A DNA stretch of 64,000 nucleotides from G963665085 sp963665085 (lineage in GTDB: Bacteria; Bacteroidota; Bacteroidia; Bacteroidales; JAAAOM01): the NCBI GenBank assembly GCA_963665085.2, contig CAXXXS010000001.1:4464001-4528000 (forward strand). Direction: 5' to 3'. Positions 9,667 to 17,058 of this stretch are shown here, one piece after another. Made by a program: the position numbers and the translations under genes. Each line of letters begins with the position of its first letter. Position 1 is the stretch's first letter. The notes beneath the pieces were generated by a model, which ran no database searches, had not been told where the DNA came from, and saw nothing but the letters and a program-made list of their open reading frames with translations.

Positions 9667-9812
9667 TAGAGGCTGTATTGTTTGATATGGATGGAGTTTT
9701 GGTTGATTCGGAAGAGATTATTTGCCAGGCTGCCATACAAATGTTTAAAGAAAAAGGATTAGACGTAAAAGCAAAAGATTTATCAGAAGTACCAGATGAT
9801 GTCTTCTTTTAA
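9666..9812 (+). pseudogene. Remnant of a beta-phosphoglucomutase-like HAD hydrolase
   Basis: A 48-codon open stretch with no upstream start of its own reads IEAVLFDMDGVLVDSEEI, then about 30 more residues, and stops at 9810-9812. The VLFDMDGVLVDSE block is motif I of the HAD subfamily I (beta-phosphoglucomutase/phosphatase) and not of NagD. The remaining ~170 residues of that family are missing. It starts inside the stop of the NagD-like gene, so it looks like the left-over 5' part of a deleted neighbour. The 140 bp after it hold no gene. Confidence 0.7.
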
Positions 9813-9954
9813 GAGTATGTTTAAATTAGTTAAAATGAGATATAATAGTATAAGAACATTTTGGAATGACCTCCTAAATCCTCCTCTGAGGAGCACTTTA
9901 AGATTATTTACAAAATAAGTTTTTACTATTCATAAAGAATTAAACAAAGAAAAA

Positions 9955-10953
9955 ATGGAATATTCAAATCTTGGAAATTCAGAACTTAAAGTATCTCGTA
10001 TTGTTTTTGGTGCCTGGGCCATCGGTGGATGGATGTGGGGTGGAGCTGATAAAAAAGATGCTTTAAAAGCAGTTGATGCTTCTATTTACAATGGAATTAC
10101 AAGTCTTGATACAGCTCCTGTTTATGGTTTTGGACAGAGTGAAGAAATTATTGGTGAAGCAGTAAAAGGAAAAAGAGATAAAGTCCAGATTCTTACGAAA
10201 TATGGTTTGAATTGGGATACTACAAAAGGTAAATTTTATTTCAAAAGTAAAAACAACCAGGGAAAAGATGTCGATATTCATAAATATGCAGGAAAAGAAA
10301 GTGTTATACAAGAATGTGAAGCAAGTCTGCGTAGATTAAAAACAGATTATATCGACTTATACCAAATTCATTGGCATGATGAGACTACTCCCATCTCGGA
10401 AACGATGGAGGCAATAGAACAATTACTAAAAGAAGGTAAGATAAGAGCTGCCGGTGTAAGTAATTACACTGCTGAGTGGCTTGATTCAGCTAAAAAAACT
10501 GTAGATATTGCCAGTAATCAGGTTCCTTACAGCATGATAAACAAGGGAATTGAAAAAGAATTAGTTCCTTATTGTCTGGAAAACAATGTAGGTATTCTTG
10601 CTTATAGTCCATTACAACGAGGAATACTAACCGGTAAAATAACACCTGATTATAAATTTAATGAAGGAGATCACAGACCTGGTACACCTTACTACCAAAA
10701 AGACAATCTAATATTGATAAATGATCTTCTAAATAAAATTAAACCTATAGCTGATTCTCAAGGAGTGAGTTTAACACAGCTGGTTATAAGATGGACACTG
10801 GAACAACCAAGAATATCTGCTGCCCTTGTTGGAGCAAGAAATCCTGAACAAGTTGAGCATAATATTAGAGCGTTGGATGTGAAATTACCGGAAGAAGAAA
10901 TTCTGATAATTAATAAAGAATTAGAAGACTTATTTCCCAAACTGAATGTTTAA
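9955..10953 (+). CDS. Aldo/keto reductase, IolS/YajO-like
   Basis: The protein has 332 residues. The AKR motifs are SLDTAPVYGFGQSEEIIGEA (Asp and Tyr of the tetrad), a KYG lysine at about 81 and YQIHWHDETTP (His). The C-terminal NADPH-site segment is AALVGARNPEQVEHNI. It is distinct from the YghZ-like gene at 7789-8778. The substrate is unknown. The PHP-domain gene follows after 18 bp, so the two are probably one transcript ending at the hairpin near 12223. Confidence 0.88.
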   Translation: MEYSNLGNSELKVSRIVFGAWAIGGWMWGGADKKDALKAVDASIYNGITSLDTAPVYGFGQSEEIIGEAVKGKRDKVQILTKYGLNWDTTKGKFYFKSKNNQGKDVDIHKYAGKESVIQECEASLRRLKTDYIDLYQIHWHDETTPISETMEAIEQLLKEGKIRAAGVSNYTAEWLDSAKKTVDIASNQVPYSMINKGIEKELVPYCLENNVGILAYSPLQRGILTGKITPDYKFNEGDHRPGTPYYQKDNLILINDLLNKIKPIADSQGVSLTQLVIRWTLEQPRISAALVGARNPEQVEHNIRALDVKLPEEEILIINKELEDLFPKLNV

Positions 10954-10971
10954 TTATAATAAATCAAATAA

Positions 10972-12201
10972 ATGAAAAATTTGCTATCTACTTTTGCCTC
11001 AAAAGACATACTCTTAAATTGGTATTCGAATGAAGGCTCGGATCAGGAAAGAAATGTTAACAATCACATTCACTCTCCGTATTCTTTTAGTGCTTTTAAA
11101 AATTTAAGCCAGGCATTTGAAATGGCTGAGAAAGAAAATATCTCAATTTTGGGTATTAATGACTTTTTTGTTGCTGATGGATTTGAAGAGTTTTACAATT
11201 TAGCAACAGAGAAAAAAGTTTTCCCAATTTTTAATATTGAATTCATCGGACTATTAAAAGAGGAACAAAAAAATGATGTACGGGTAAATGACCCTAATAA
11301 TCCGGGAAGAACATATTTCTGCGGTAAAGGATTAACATATCCTTTTAGTTTACCTGCAAAAAGCAAGATTGAACTTGAGATATTAAAACTTGAATCTCAG
11401 AAACAAATCGTTCAAATGATTGAGAAACTTAATGTTCATTTGACTGATGTAGGTGTTGATATTCAATTCTCTTATGAAGAAATTAAAGAAAAATACGCGA
11501 AAGAACTTGTTCGTGAACGCCATATTGCTCAAGCACTACGAATAGCTGTTGACGAAAAATATTCTTCTGATGATGAGAAAAAGGAGGTATTCAAGAAAAT
11601 TTACTCAGGAACTGATTCAAAAGCTGAACTTAGTGATGCAAGCGCGTTAGATAATGAAATACGTTCTAATTTATTAAAAGCTGGAGGTAAAGCATTTGTT
11701 GAAGAAGATGATAGAGCTTTTTATGAGATACCAGATATTATTGAAATAATAACTTTAGCAGGAGGAATTCCAACATATCCTGTTCTTCTTGATAATCCAA
11801 AAGGAGAATATACAGGTTTTGAGGGAGATAAAGAAAAGTTGTATAAAAGATTAACCGGTTTAGGAATTTATTCAGTTGAATTAATACCAAACAGAAATGA
11901 TTTAGGAGCATTAACTGAATTTGTTAAATTTTTCCATGAAAAAGGATTTGTTGTTTCATTTGGAACAGAGCATAATGCTCCGGGATTAATTCCACTAACA
12001 CCTGTTACCAGGGGAAATGTTCCTTTAAGTAATGAACTGAAGAAAATTGGATATGAAGGAGTTTGCGTTATAGCTGCTCATCAATATCTTAAGGCTAAAG
12101 GAGAAGAAGGTTATCTCAATAAAAAAGGTATTGCCAAATTTAATGAAAGAGAAGACTTTGTTTTACTCGGAAAAGCTGTTATTGAAAAATTTTTAAATTA
12201 A
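10972..12201 (+). CDS. PHP-domain (metal-dependent phosphoesterase) family protein
   Basis: The protein has 409 residues. The start NNHIHSPYSFSAF (about 30-42) followed by ISILGINDFFVADGFEEF is the PHP motif I/II pattern: a His pair and then ND where the canonical form is TDH. Later blocks are IFNIEFIG, GGIPTYPVLLDN and VVSFGTEHNAP with metal-binding candidates Glu/His, and a final CVIAAHQYL. PHP proteins are trinuclear-metal phosphoesterases such as histidinol phosphatase or DNA polymerase proofreaders. This branch is long and uncharacterised. The gene follows an aldo/keto reductase by 18 bp. Confidence 0.7.
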   Translation: MKNLLSTFASKDILLNWYSNEGSDQERNVNNHIHSPYSFSAFKNLSQAFEMAEKENISILGINDFFVADGFEEFYNLATEKKVFPIFNIEFIGLLKEEQKNDVRVNDPNNPGRTYFCGKGLTYPFSLPAKSKIELEILKLESQKQIVQMIEKLNVHLTDVGVDIQFSYEEIKEKYAKELVRERHIAQALRIAVDEKYSSDDEKKEVFKKIYSGTDSKAELSDASALDNEIRSNLLKAGGKAFVEEDDRAFYEIPDIIEIITLAGGIPTYPVLLDNPKGEYTGFEGDKEKLYKRLTGLGIYSVELIPNRNDLGALTEFVKFFHEKGFVVSFGTEHNAPGLIPLTPVTRGNVPLSNELKKIGYEGVCVIAAHQYLKAKGEEGYLNKKGIAKFNEREDFVLLGKAVIEKFLN

Positions 12202-12222
12202 TTCATTAATTTAACGAGATAT

Positions 12223-12257
12223 AAAAACCACGGTAATTTATTATCGTGGTTTTTTTG
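12223..12257 (+). terminator. Rho-independent-like terminator after the PHP gene
   Basis: The stem AAAAACCACGGTAA pairs with TTATCGTGGTTTTT around a short TTTA loop and runs into a T-tract. It ends the aldo/keto reductase-PHP transcript. Confidence 0.85.
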
Positions 12258-12383
12258 TTTTTGATACTATTATTATTTAAATTTCAATCTATTAAATCTA
12301 GTATCATTTGATTTAAGTAATTAGTAGAAACGTTTATTAATAAAAATTTAATACCAATAAATACATATATCTATATTTTTGTA

Positions 12384-12391
12384 TATATTTG
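12384..12391 (+). promoter_or_regulatory. Candidate -7 box (TATATTTG) for the methyltransferase/radical SAM operon
   Basis: TATATTTG fits the TAnnTTTG consensus, 22 bp before the ATG at 12414 and in a 155-bp AT-rich gap after a terminator. No strong -33 element is visible. Confidence 0.5.
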
Positions 12392-12413
12392 CGTTGTGAT
12401 TTAAATAACACTT

Positions 12414-13055
12414 ATGGATACAAAACAAATTGAGATACGTTATAATGATTTAGCAGAAGATACATGCTGTTTGTCATGCGGTGGGGCAATCAATTATTCC
12501 AAGGCAAAAGAAGGGGAAAATTGTGTTGATTTAGGAAGTGGAAGAGGTACTGATGTTCTTCGCCTAGCTGAAGAAGTAGGTGAGACAGGTTTTGTTTACG
12601 GAATTGATGTTTCTGATGAAATGCTTAAAAAGGCTGAGCGTAATGCTTCTAAATTAGACGTTAAAAACGTTAAATTTATAAAGTCAGAACTTGAAACACT
12701 ACCATTAGAAGATAAATCAATTGATTTAGTCATTTCAAATTGTACGATTAATCATGCTGAGAACAAACAAAATGTCTGGAACGAAATATATAGAATTCTA
12801 AAAAAGGGTGGGCGTTTTTTTGTTAGTGATATATATTCTACCGCAGAAGTTCCAGAAGAATACAGAAATGATCCGGTTGCAATTTCAGAATGTTGGGCCG
12901 GTTCAGTTACTCGAGAACAATACCTGGAACAATTACAAAAAGCAGGATTTACTAATATTGATATTATAGAAGAAAGTAAGCCTTATCCTAAAGGTGAAAT
13001 TGAAGTGACAAGTTGGACGATCGCCGGAACGCGAAAAGGCTGTTGTTGTTGTTAA
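12414..13055 (+). CDS. ArsM-like SAM-dependent methyltransferase with terminal Cys cluster
   Basis: The protein has 213 residues. The class I methyltransferase fold starts VDLGSGRGTDVLRLAEEVG (about 39-57), followed by YGIDVSDEML and a post-I NCTINH block (about 107-112) like that of arsenite methyltransferases. Cysteines are concentrated at the ends: C18, C19 and C22 in TCCLSCGG and four in a row at the C-terminus (GCCCC). The family moves methyl groups from SAM to As(III) or to small molecules. The Cys arrangement suggests thiol-bound metalloid or metal binding, but it does not match the well-studied ArsM triad exactly. It is the first gene of a five-gene run with a Cys peptide, a radical SAM enzyme, a DUF1847 protein and a Trx-TrxR fusion. 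A peptide or natural-product role is possible. Confidence 0.7.
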   Translation: MDTKQIEIRYNDLAEDTCCLSCGGAINYSKAKEGENCVDLGSGRGTDVLRLAEEVGETGFVYGIDVSDEMLKKAERNASKLDVKNVKFIKSELETLPLEDKSIDLVISNCTINHAENKQNVWNEIYRILKKGGRFFVSDIYSTAEVPEEYRNDPVAISECWAGSVTREQYLEQLQKAGFTNIDIIEESKPYPKGEIEVTSWTIAGTRKGCCCC

Positions 13056-13086
13056 TTATTTTCGTTAATCACAAATATTTATTTAC

Positions 13087-13182
13087 ATGAAATCTTTAGT
13101 TAAAAAAGTTCAGAAGAAAAAGGTTACTGAGGCGCAATGTTGTGCAAAAACATCAAAAAACGCCGTAGGTTGCCATGATTAA
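13087..13182 (+). CDS. Small Cys-containing peptide, candidate RiPP precursor
   Basis: A 31-codon ORF starts at the ATG at 13087, 31 bp after the methyltransferase. It begins MKSLVKKVQKKKVTEA and ends QCCAKTSKNAVGCHD. The Lys-rich first half could be a leader; the second half has three cysteines (CC and GC) and a terminal His-Asp. It sits directly upstream of a radical SAM/SPASM gene with a stable hairpin between, the usual order for precursor and maturase in ribosomally made, modified peptides. No family is recognised. Alternatively it may be a small metallochaperone-like protein. Confidence 0.55.
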   Translation: MKSLVKKVQKKKVTEAQCCAKTSKNAVGCHD

Positions 13183-13187
13183 CGCTT

Positions 13188-13214
13188 AAATGGCTGCCCA
13201 TTGGGTGGCCATTT
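13188..13214 (+). terminator. Hairpin between Cys peptide and radical SAM gene
   Basis: AAATGGC pairs with GCCATTT, and the inner TGCCC/GGGTG extends the stem around an ATT loop; GCTTTT follows. It is a likely leaky terminator or processing stem that would make the upstream peptide message more abundant than the enzyme message. Confidence 0.65.
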
Positions 13215-13257
13215 GCTTTTCCCCACATTAAATAGTATTACTTAGACTTATTATTTT

Positions 13258-14565
13258 ATGCAAAAATCAAAATATAACATCTTTTCAAAGATTCATAATT
13301 CTGATTCGTATTACATTGTTAATTCATTATCTGGAAATGCTGATATATTGGATAAAGAAGAAGCAGAACGATATCAAAATAATAAATTAGAAGATGTTTC
13401 AGTATGGATTGAAAAAGGGTACCTGGTAAATCCTGATGAAGAACAAAAAATCTATAAACAAAAATATTTGAATTTTATTGATGATCGGGATTCCGATGAG
13501 ATCCAGATATTTTTTGTTGCCACTTATGGCTGTAATTTTGCTTGTAGTTATTGTTACCAGGAATCTTATACAAATGCAGCTCAAAAACTTACAACCAAAA
13601 TAATTGATTCATTCTTCAATTATGTGACTACAGAATTCGCAGGAAGACAAAAATATGTTACTTTATTTGGTGGTGAGCCTTTACTTCCAGGCGATGAGTA
13701 TAAAAAACAATTACAGTATTTCATAAATAAATGCATCGAAAACGATTTAGAATTAGCTATTGTAACTAATGGATATTTTCTTGAAGAATATATTCCTCTT
13801 TTTGAAAAAGTAAAAATAAGGGAGATACAAGTTACGCTTGATGGAGTGGGAGATATACACAACAATCGTAGACCTTTAAAGGGAGGAAGGAAAACCTTCG
13901 ATAAGATTGTAAAAGGCATAGATGCTGCATTAAAAAATGAGATTACTATCAACCTAAGGGCCGTTGTTGATAAGGAAAACTTAAAGGATCTACCAAACCT
14001 ATCGCGTTTTGCAATAGAAAGAGGATGGACATCCAGCGCAAGATTTAAAACCCAGCTTGGAAGAAACTATGAACTTCATACATGTCAGGTTAACAACAAG
14101 AAGTTATATGGTAGGGTAGAGCTTTATCTGGATTTATATGAAATGATAAAAGAAAACCCTGAAATAATAAAATTTCATAAACCGGCATTTTCTATATCTA
14201 AATTTTTATTTGAAAATGGAGAAGTTCCACCACCATTGTTTGATTCTTGTCCGGGATGTAAAACAGAATGGGCTTTCGATTATACAGGAACTATTTATTC
14301 ATGTACCGCTACTGTTGGTAAAAAAGATGAAGTTTTAGGAACATATTATCCTCAAATAACAAAAAACAATGATATTATAGCTGAATGGGAAGAACGTGAT
14401 GTGCTTTCTATCAAAGAATGTAAAAATTGTTCTTTACAATTAGTCTGTGGTGGTGGATGTGCTTCAATAGCCAAAAATAAATCCGGCGAATTACATTCTC
14501 CTGACTGTAGACCTGTAAAAGAGTTATTAGAAATGGGGATTGATTTATATTCAAACTTAAATTAA
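13258..14565 (+). CDS. Radical SAM/SPASM peptide-modifying enzyme
   Basis: The protein has 435 residues. The first ~85 residues (ending near LNFIDDRD) resemble the small winged-helix leader-binding domains that precede many peptide maturases. The SAM-binding cluster is C92-x3-C96-x2-C99 in YGCNFACSYCYQ, and GGEPLL (about 139) is the SAM-contact motif. The C-terminal SPASM-like region has CPGCKTEW, YSCTATVG and CKNCSLQLVCGGGCASIAK plus a last Cys in SPDC, enough for two auxiliary Fe-S clusters. Such enzymes form thioether, C-C or epimerised residues in peptides. The neighbouring 31-residue Cys peptide is the natural candidate substrate. The stop overlaps the ATG of the DUF1847 gene (TAATG), so they are translationally coupled. 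Confidence 0.85.
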   Translation: MQKSKYNIFSKIHNSDSYYIVNSLSGNADILDKEEAERYQNNKLEDVSVWIEKGYLVNPDEEQKIYKQKYLNFIDDRDSDEIQIFFVATYGCNFACSYCYQESYTNAAQKLTTKIIDSFFNYVTTEFAGRQKYVTLFGGEPLLPGDEYKKQLQYFINKCIENDLELAIVTNGYFLEEYIPLFEKVKIREIQVTLDGVGDIHNNRRPLKGGRKTFDKIVKGIDAALKNEITINLRAVVDKENLKDLPNLSRFAIERGWTSSARFKTQLGRNYELHTCQVNNKKLYGRVELYLDLYEMIKENPEIIKFHKPAFSISKFLFENGEVPPPLFDSCPGCKTEWAFDYTGTIYSCTATVGKKDEVLGTYYPQITKNNDIIAEWEERDVLSIKECKNCSLQLVCGGGCASIAKNKSGELHSPDCRPVKELLEMGIDLYSNLN

Positions 14566-15134
14566 TGAGATGTACTGCTTGTAATTCAAAGGTTTGTAGA
14601 ACAGGAGAAACCTGTAAAGCTGTTTCTTTTGACAAAGAAGAAATTAAAAACAAGTATTCTGAACAACATGCTCAAAAAATTGTTCAGGTAGCAGCTAAAC
14701 TTGTTGACAATGGTCGTGCGGGTACGTTATCGAGAATGGAAGAAATAGTTGAATTCAGCAAGTTAAATGGATACAATAAAATAGGTCTTGCATATTGTTA
14801 TGGCATGGAAAAAGATGCTGTTGATATAAGCAATTATTTTAAACTTTCAGGATTAAATATGGTTCCTATATCTTGTACCGTAGGTGGTTATCAGGAAAGT
14901 GATTTTAATGAAACAAAATCAAATACCAAAACAGTTGCCTGTAATCCTATTGGACAAGCAGAACAGTTAAATAGTGAAAATGTGGATCTTACACTAACAA
15001 TGGGACTTTGTTTAGGACATGATATCCTGTTCCAAAAAAATATTAAAAGTGATTGTACAACATTATTGGTAAAAGATCGAGTTTACAACCACAATCCTAT
15101 AGAACAAATAAGACAAACAAGTAAAACAAATTAA
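14565..15134 (+). CDS. DUF1847-family Cys-rich metal-binding protein
   Basis: The protein has 189 residues. It begins MRCTACNSKVCRTGETCKA, four cysteines in the first 17 residues as expected of a zinc- or iron-binding knuckle. It continues with a Rossmann-like alpha/beta core (IGLAYCYGMEKDA, SCTVGGYQESD, VACNPIGQAEQLN, TLTMGLCLGHDILF). This Cys pattern matches DUF1847, a family of unknown role that is often annotated as metal-binding. It is coupled to the radical SAM gene by a one-base overlap and lies one base before the start of the Trx-TrxR gene. Confidence 0.75.
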   Translation: MRCTACNSKVCRTGETCKAVSFDKEEIKNKYSEQHAQKIVQVAAKLVDNGRAGTLSRMEEIVEFSKLNGYNKIGLAYCYGMEKDAVDISNYFKLSGLNMVPISCTVGGYQESDFNETKSNTKTVACNPIGQAEQLNSENVDLTLTMGLCLGHDILFQKNIKSDCTTLLVKDRVYNHNPIEQIRQTSKTN

Positions 15135-15135
15135 A

Positions 15136-16410
15136 ATGAAAGAGATAACATCTGCAGAATTTGAAAAAGAAGTATTGCAGGGAGGTAAGGTAGCATTAGA
15201 TTTCTACTCAACAGAATGTCCTCCTTGTGAAGCATTAGCTCCTAAATTTGAAGGATTGGCTGAGTTATATGGAAAAGACGTGAAATTTTTTAAAATTTTC
15301 AGACAACAGAACAGGGATTTAGCTGAAAAACTTGGTGTTTCAGGCTCTCCAACTGTTTTGTTTTTTGAAGACAGTAAAGAAGTTGGAAATCGTTTATCAG
15401 GTGGAATTAAACGCTCAGAATTAGCCTGGAACCTAGATGCAATGATTGGTGACAAGAAACGTGTTGAAGAAATTAAATCAAAAATAAAACCAACTGTAAC
15501 AGAGTGTGATGTTGCCATCATTGGTGGTGGTCCAGGTGGATTAACAGCGGGATTATACCTTTGCCAGGCCAGGATAAATGCTATCATGATTGACGTCGCT
15601 TTACCAGGTGGATATGTAAATACAACGCATCAAATCTCTAATTATCCGGGATTTATTGATCCGCAACCAGGTTTTATGTTAGGACATTATATGTCTGAAC
15701 AAACAAAACAATGTGGGACAAAATTTAAAGTTGCAGTCGATGTAACAAAGGTTGATCTTGTTAAAAAAGAGATACTTATAGATGAACAAGAAACAATAAA
15801 GGCAAAGAAGATTATTATTGCAACAGGTACTTCTCCAAATTTGATGGGTGTTCCAGGTGAAAAAGAATACAGGGGCAGAGGAATCTCTTATTGTGCTACT
15901 TGTGATGCTAAATATTATGGTGATAAACATGTTGTCGTTATCGGAGGAGGAAATTCTGCCGTTGAAGAAGCCGATTTTATTACAAAATTTGCATCTAAAG
16001 TAACAATGATTCACCAGTTTGATAAGTTCCAGGCAAATAAAATGGCTCAGGAAAAACTTCTTGCAAACCCTAAAGTTGAAGTAAAATATGAGCATGAGCC
16101 AAGAAAATTTGAGCGTGTTGGGGATAAAATGATGGTAACTGTTGAAAATTTAAAAACCAAACAAATGTCAGTTATTGAATCAGACGGTATTTTTATATTT
16201 GTTGGTTTCAAGCCAAATGTTGACATGTTTAACGATGTCCTTGAGCTTGATGACTGGGGTTATTTGAAAACAGACGAAGATATGCGTACCAACATTGATG
16301 GTGTATATGCTGTTGGAGATGTAAAAAGTAAAAAATACAGGCAAATTACAACAGCTGTTGCAGATGGAACAATCGCTGCAATTTCAATAACCAAAGAGCT
16401 TGATAAATAG
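15136..16410 (+). CDS. Thioredoxin-thioredoxin reductase fusion
   Basis: The protein has 424 residues. The N-terminal thioredoxin domain (about 1-105) has an atypical C28-P-P-C31 active site in YSTECPPCEALAP and a SPTVLFF cis-Pro loop. The rest is a complete low-Mr thioredoxin-reductase flavoprotein: FAD site AIIGGGPGGLTAGLYL (about 129), redox pair C253-A-T-C256, NADPH site VVIGGGNSAVEEADF, and the closing GVYAVGDVKSKKYRQITTAVADG. One chain can therefore carry electrons from NADPH via FAD to a CPPC dithiol. Given the Cys-rich neighbours, it probably keeps a peptide, metalloid or Fe-S protein reduced; that role is inference. It is the last gene of the operon, ended by a hairpin at about 16443. 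Confidence 0.88.
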   Translation: MKEITSAEFEKEVLQGGKVALDFYSTECPPCEALAPKFEGLAELYGKDVKFFKIFRQQNRDLAEKLGVSGSPTVLFFEDSKEVGNRLSGGIKRSELAWNLDAMIGDKKRVEEIKSKIKPTVTECDVAIIGGGPGGLTAGLYLCQARINAIMIDVALPGGYVNTTHQISNYPGFIDPQPGFMLGHYMSEQTKQCGTKFKVAVDVTKVDLVKKEILIDEQETIKAKKIIIATGTSPNLMGVPGEKEYRGRGISYCATCDAKYYGDKHVVVIGGGNSAVEEADFITKFASKVTMIHQFDKFQANKMAQEKLLANPKVEVKYEHEPRKFERVGDKMMVTVENLKTKQMSVIESDGIFIFVGFKPNVDMFNDVLELDDWGYLKTDEDMRTNIDGVYAVGDVKSKKYRQITTAVADGTIAAISITKELDK

Positions 16411-16441
16411 AGACTTATAAACCTAGAGGATAGCAATTTTG

Positions 16442-16475
16442 AAAATCCTGCCTAATAATAGGCAGGATTTTTTCG
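16442..16475 (+). terminator. Terminator after the Trx-TrxR gene
   Basis: AAATCCTGCCT and AGGCAGGATTT form a perfect 11-bp stem around AATAAT, followed by a T-tract. Confidence 0.9.
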
Positions 16476-16636
16476 TTTTATCCTTCGTTTGGTTTAAATT
16501 ATCGCAGCATATCTACGTTCAATCTTTATTGAAAGTTTGTAACTGACCTTGCTGAAGGCAACAACTAAAGTTTTGTATATAAGCGAAGTTTCAAACTTCA
16601 CTTAGCAGAATCTGTATAAATAATAATGTCTTTTTA

Positions 16637-17005
16637 TTATACGCTGGTATTCTGTTTTCTATCGCTAATTATATCATTCATATTTTCTTTCGCCCAGACA
16701 ATTAACGAATTTAAATGAGGAAGGAGGGAAGTTCCTCTATCAGTAAGAGAATACTCAACTTTTGGAGGAACCTGGGGATAAATTTTACGATTAACAAGAC
16801 CATCTTCTTCAAGCGTTCGTAAAGTAACCGTTAACATCTTTTGTGAGATATCCGGAAGTTCCTTTTGCAATGCTTTAAATCGCATAATACCATTATTAGA
16901 AAGTGTGTATAATGTTAAAACAGACCATTTATCACCAATCCTTGAAAGAATATTCCTGATAGGACAATCAGGAGACGTGAAATCTATTGTAGTAATTTTA
17001 ACCAT
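16637..17005 (-). CDS. HxlR-family winged-helix transcriptional regulator
   Basis: The protein has 122 residues. It opens with the HxlR signature CPIRNILSRIGDKWSVLTLYTL (one Cys at about 14), then MRFKALQKELPDISQKMLTVTLRTLEEDGLV, the recognition helix, and the wing VPPKVEYSLTDRG. HxlR proteins bind DNA as dimers and often sense electrophiles through the N-terminal Cys. It is transcribed away from the uxaA side. A 17-bp inverted repeat right before its start could be its own operator. The divergent or regulated partner is not clear: neither neighbour shares its promoter region in the opposite direction. Confidence 0.9.
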   Translation of the reverse strand: MVKITTIDFTSPDCPIRNILSRIGDKWSVLTLYTLSNNGIMRFKALQKELPDISQKMLTVTLRTLEEDGLVNRKIYPQVPPKVEYSLTDRGTSLLPHLNSLIVWAKENMNDIISDRKQNTSV

Positions 17006-17016
17006 AACTTTATAAA

Positions 17017-17033
17017 TTACATTTAGTATGTAA
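17017..17033. promoter_or_regulatory. Inverted repeat, possible HxlR operator
   Basis: TTACAT-TTAGT-ATGTAA lies 12 bp upstream of the hxlR-like start. Dyad sites of this size next to HxlR genes are commonly autoregulatory; that use here is inferred. Confidence 0.45.
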
Positions 17034-17058
17034 AAGTAACTATAATTCTAAAATAAAT

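Noticed and set aside
12414..13055. Confident arsenic-resistance gene call
   Set aside because: The cysteine layout differs from the known ArsM triad, and there is no arsR, arsB or arsC in the window; it is kept as ArsM-like only.
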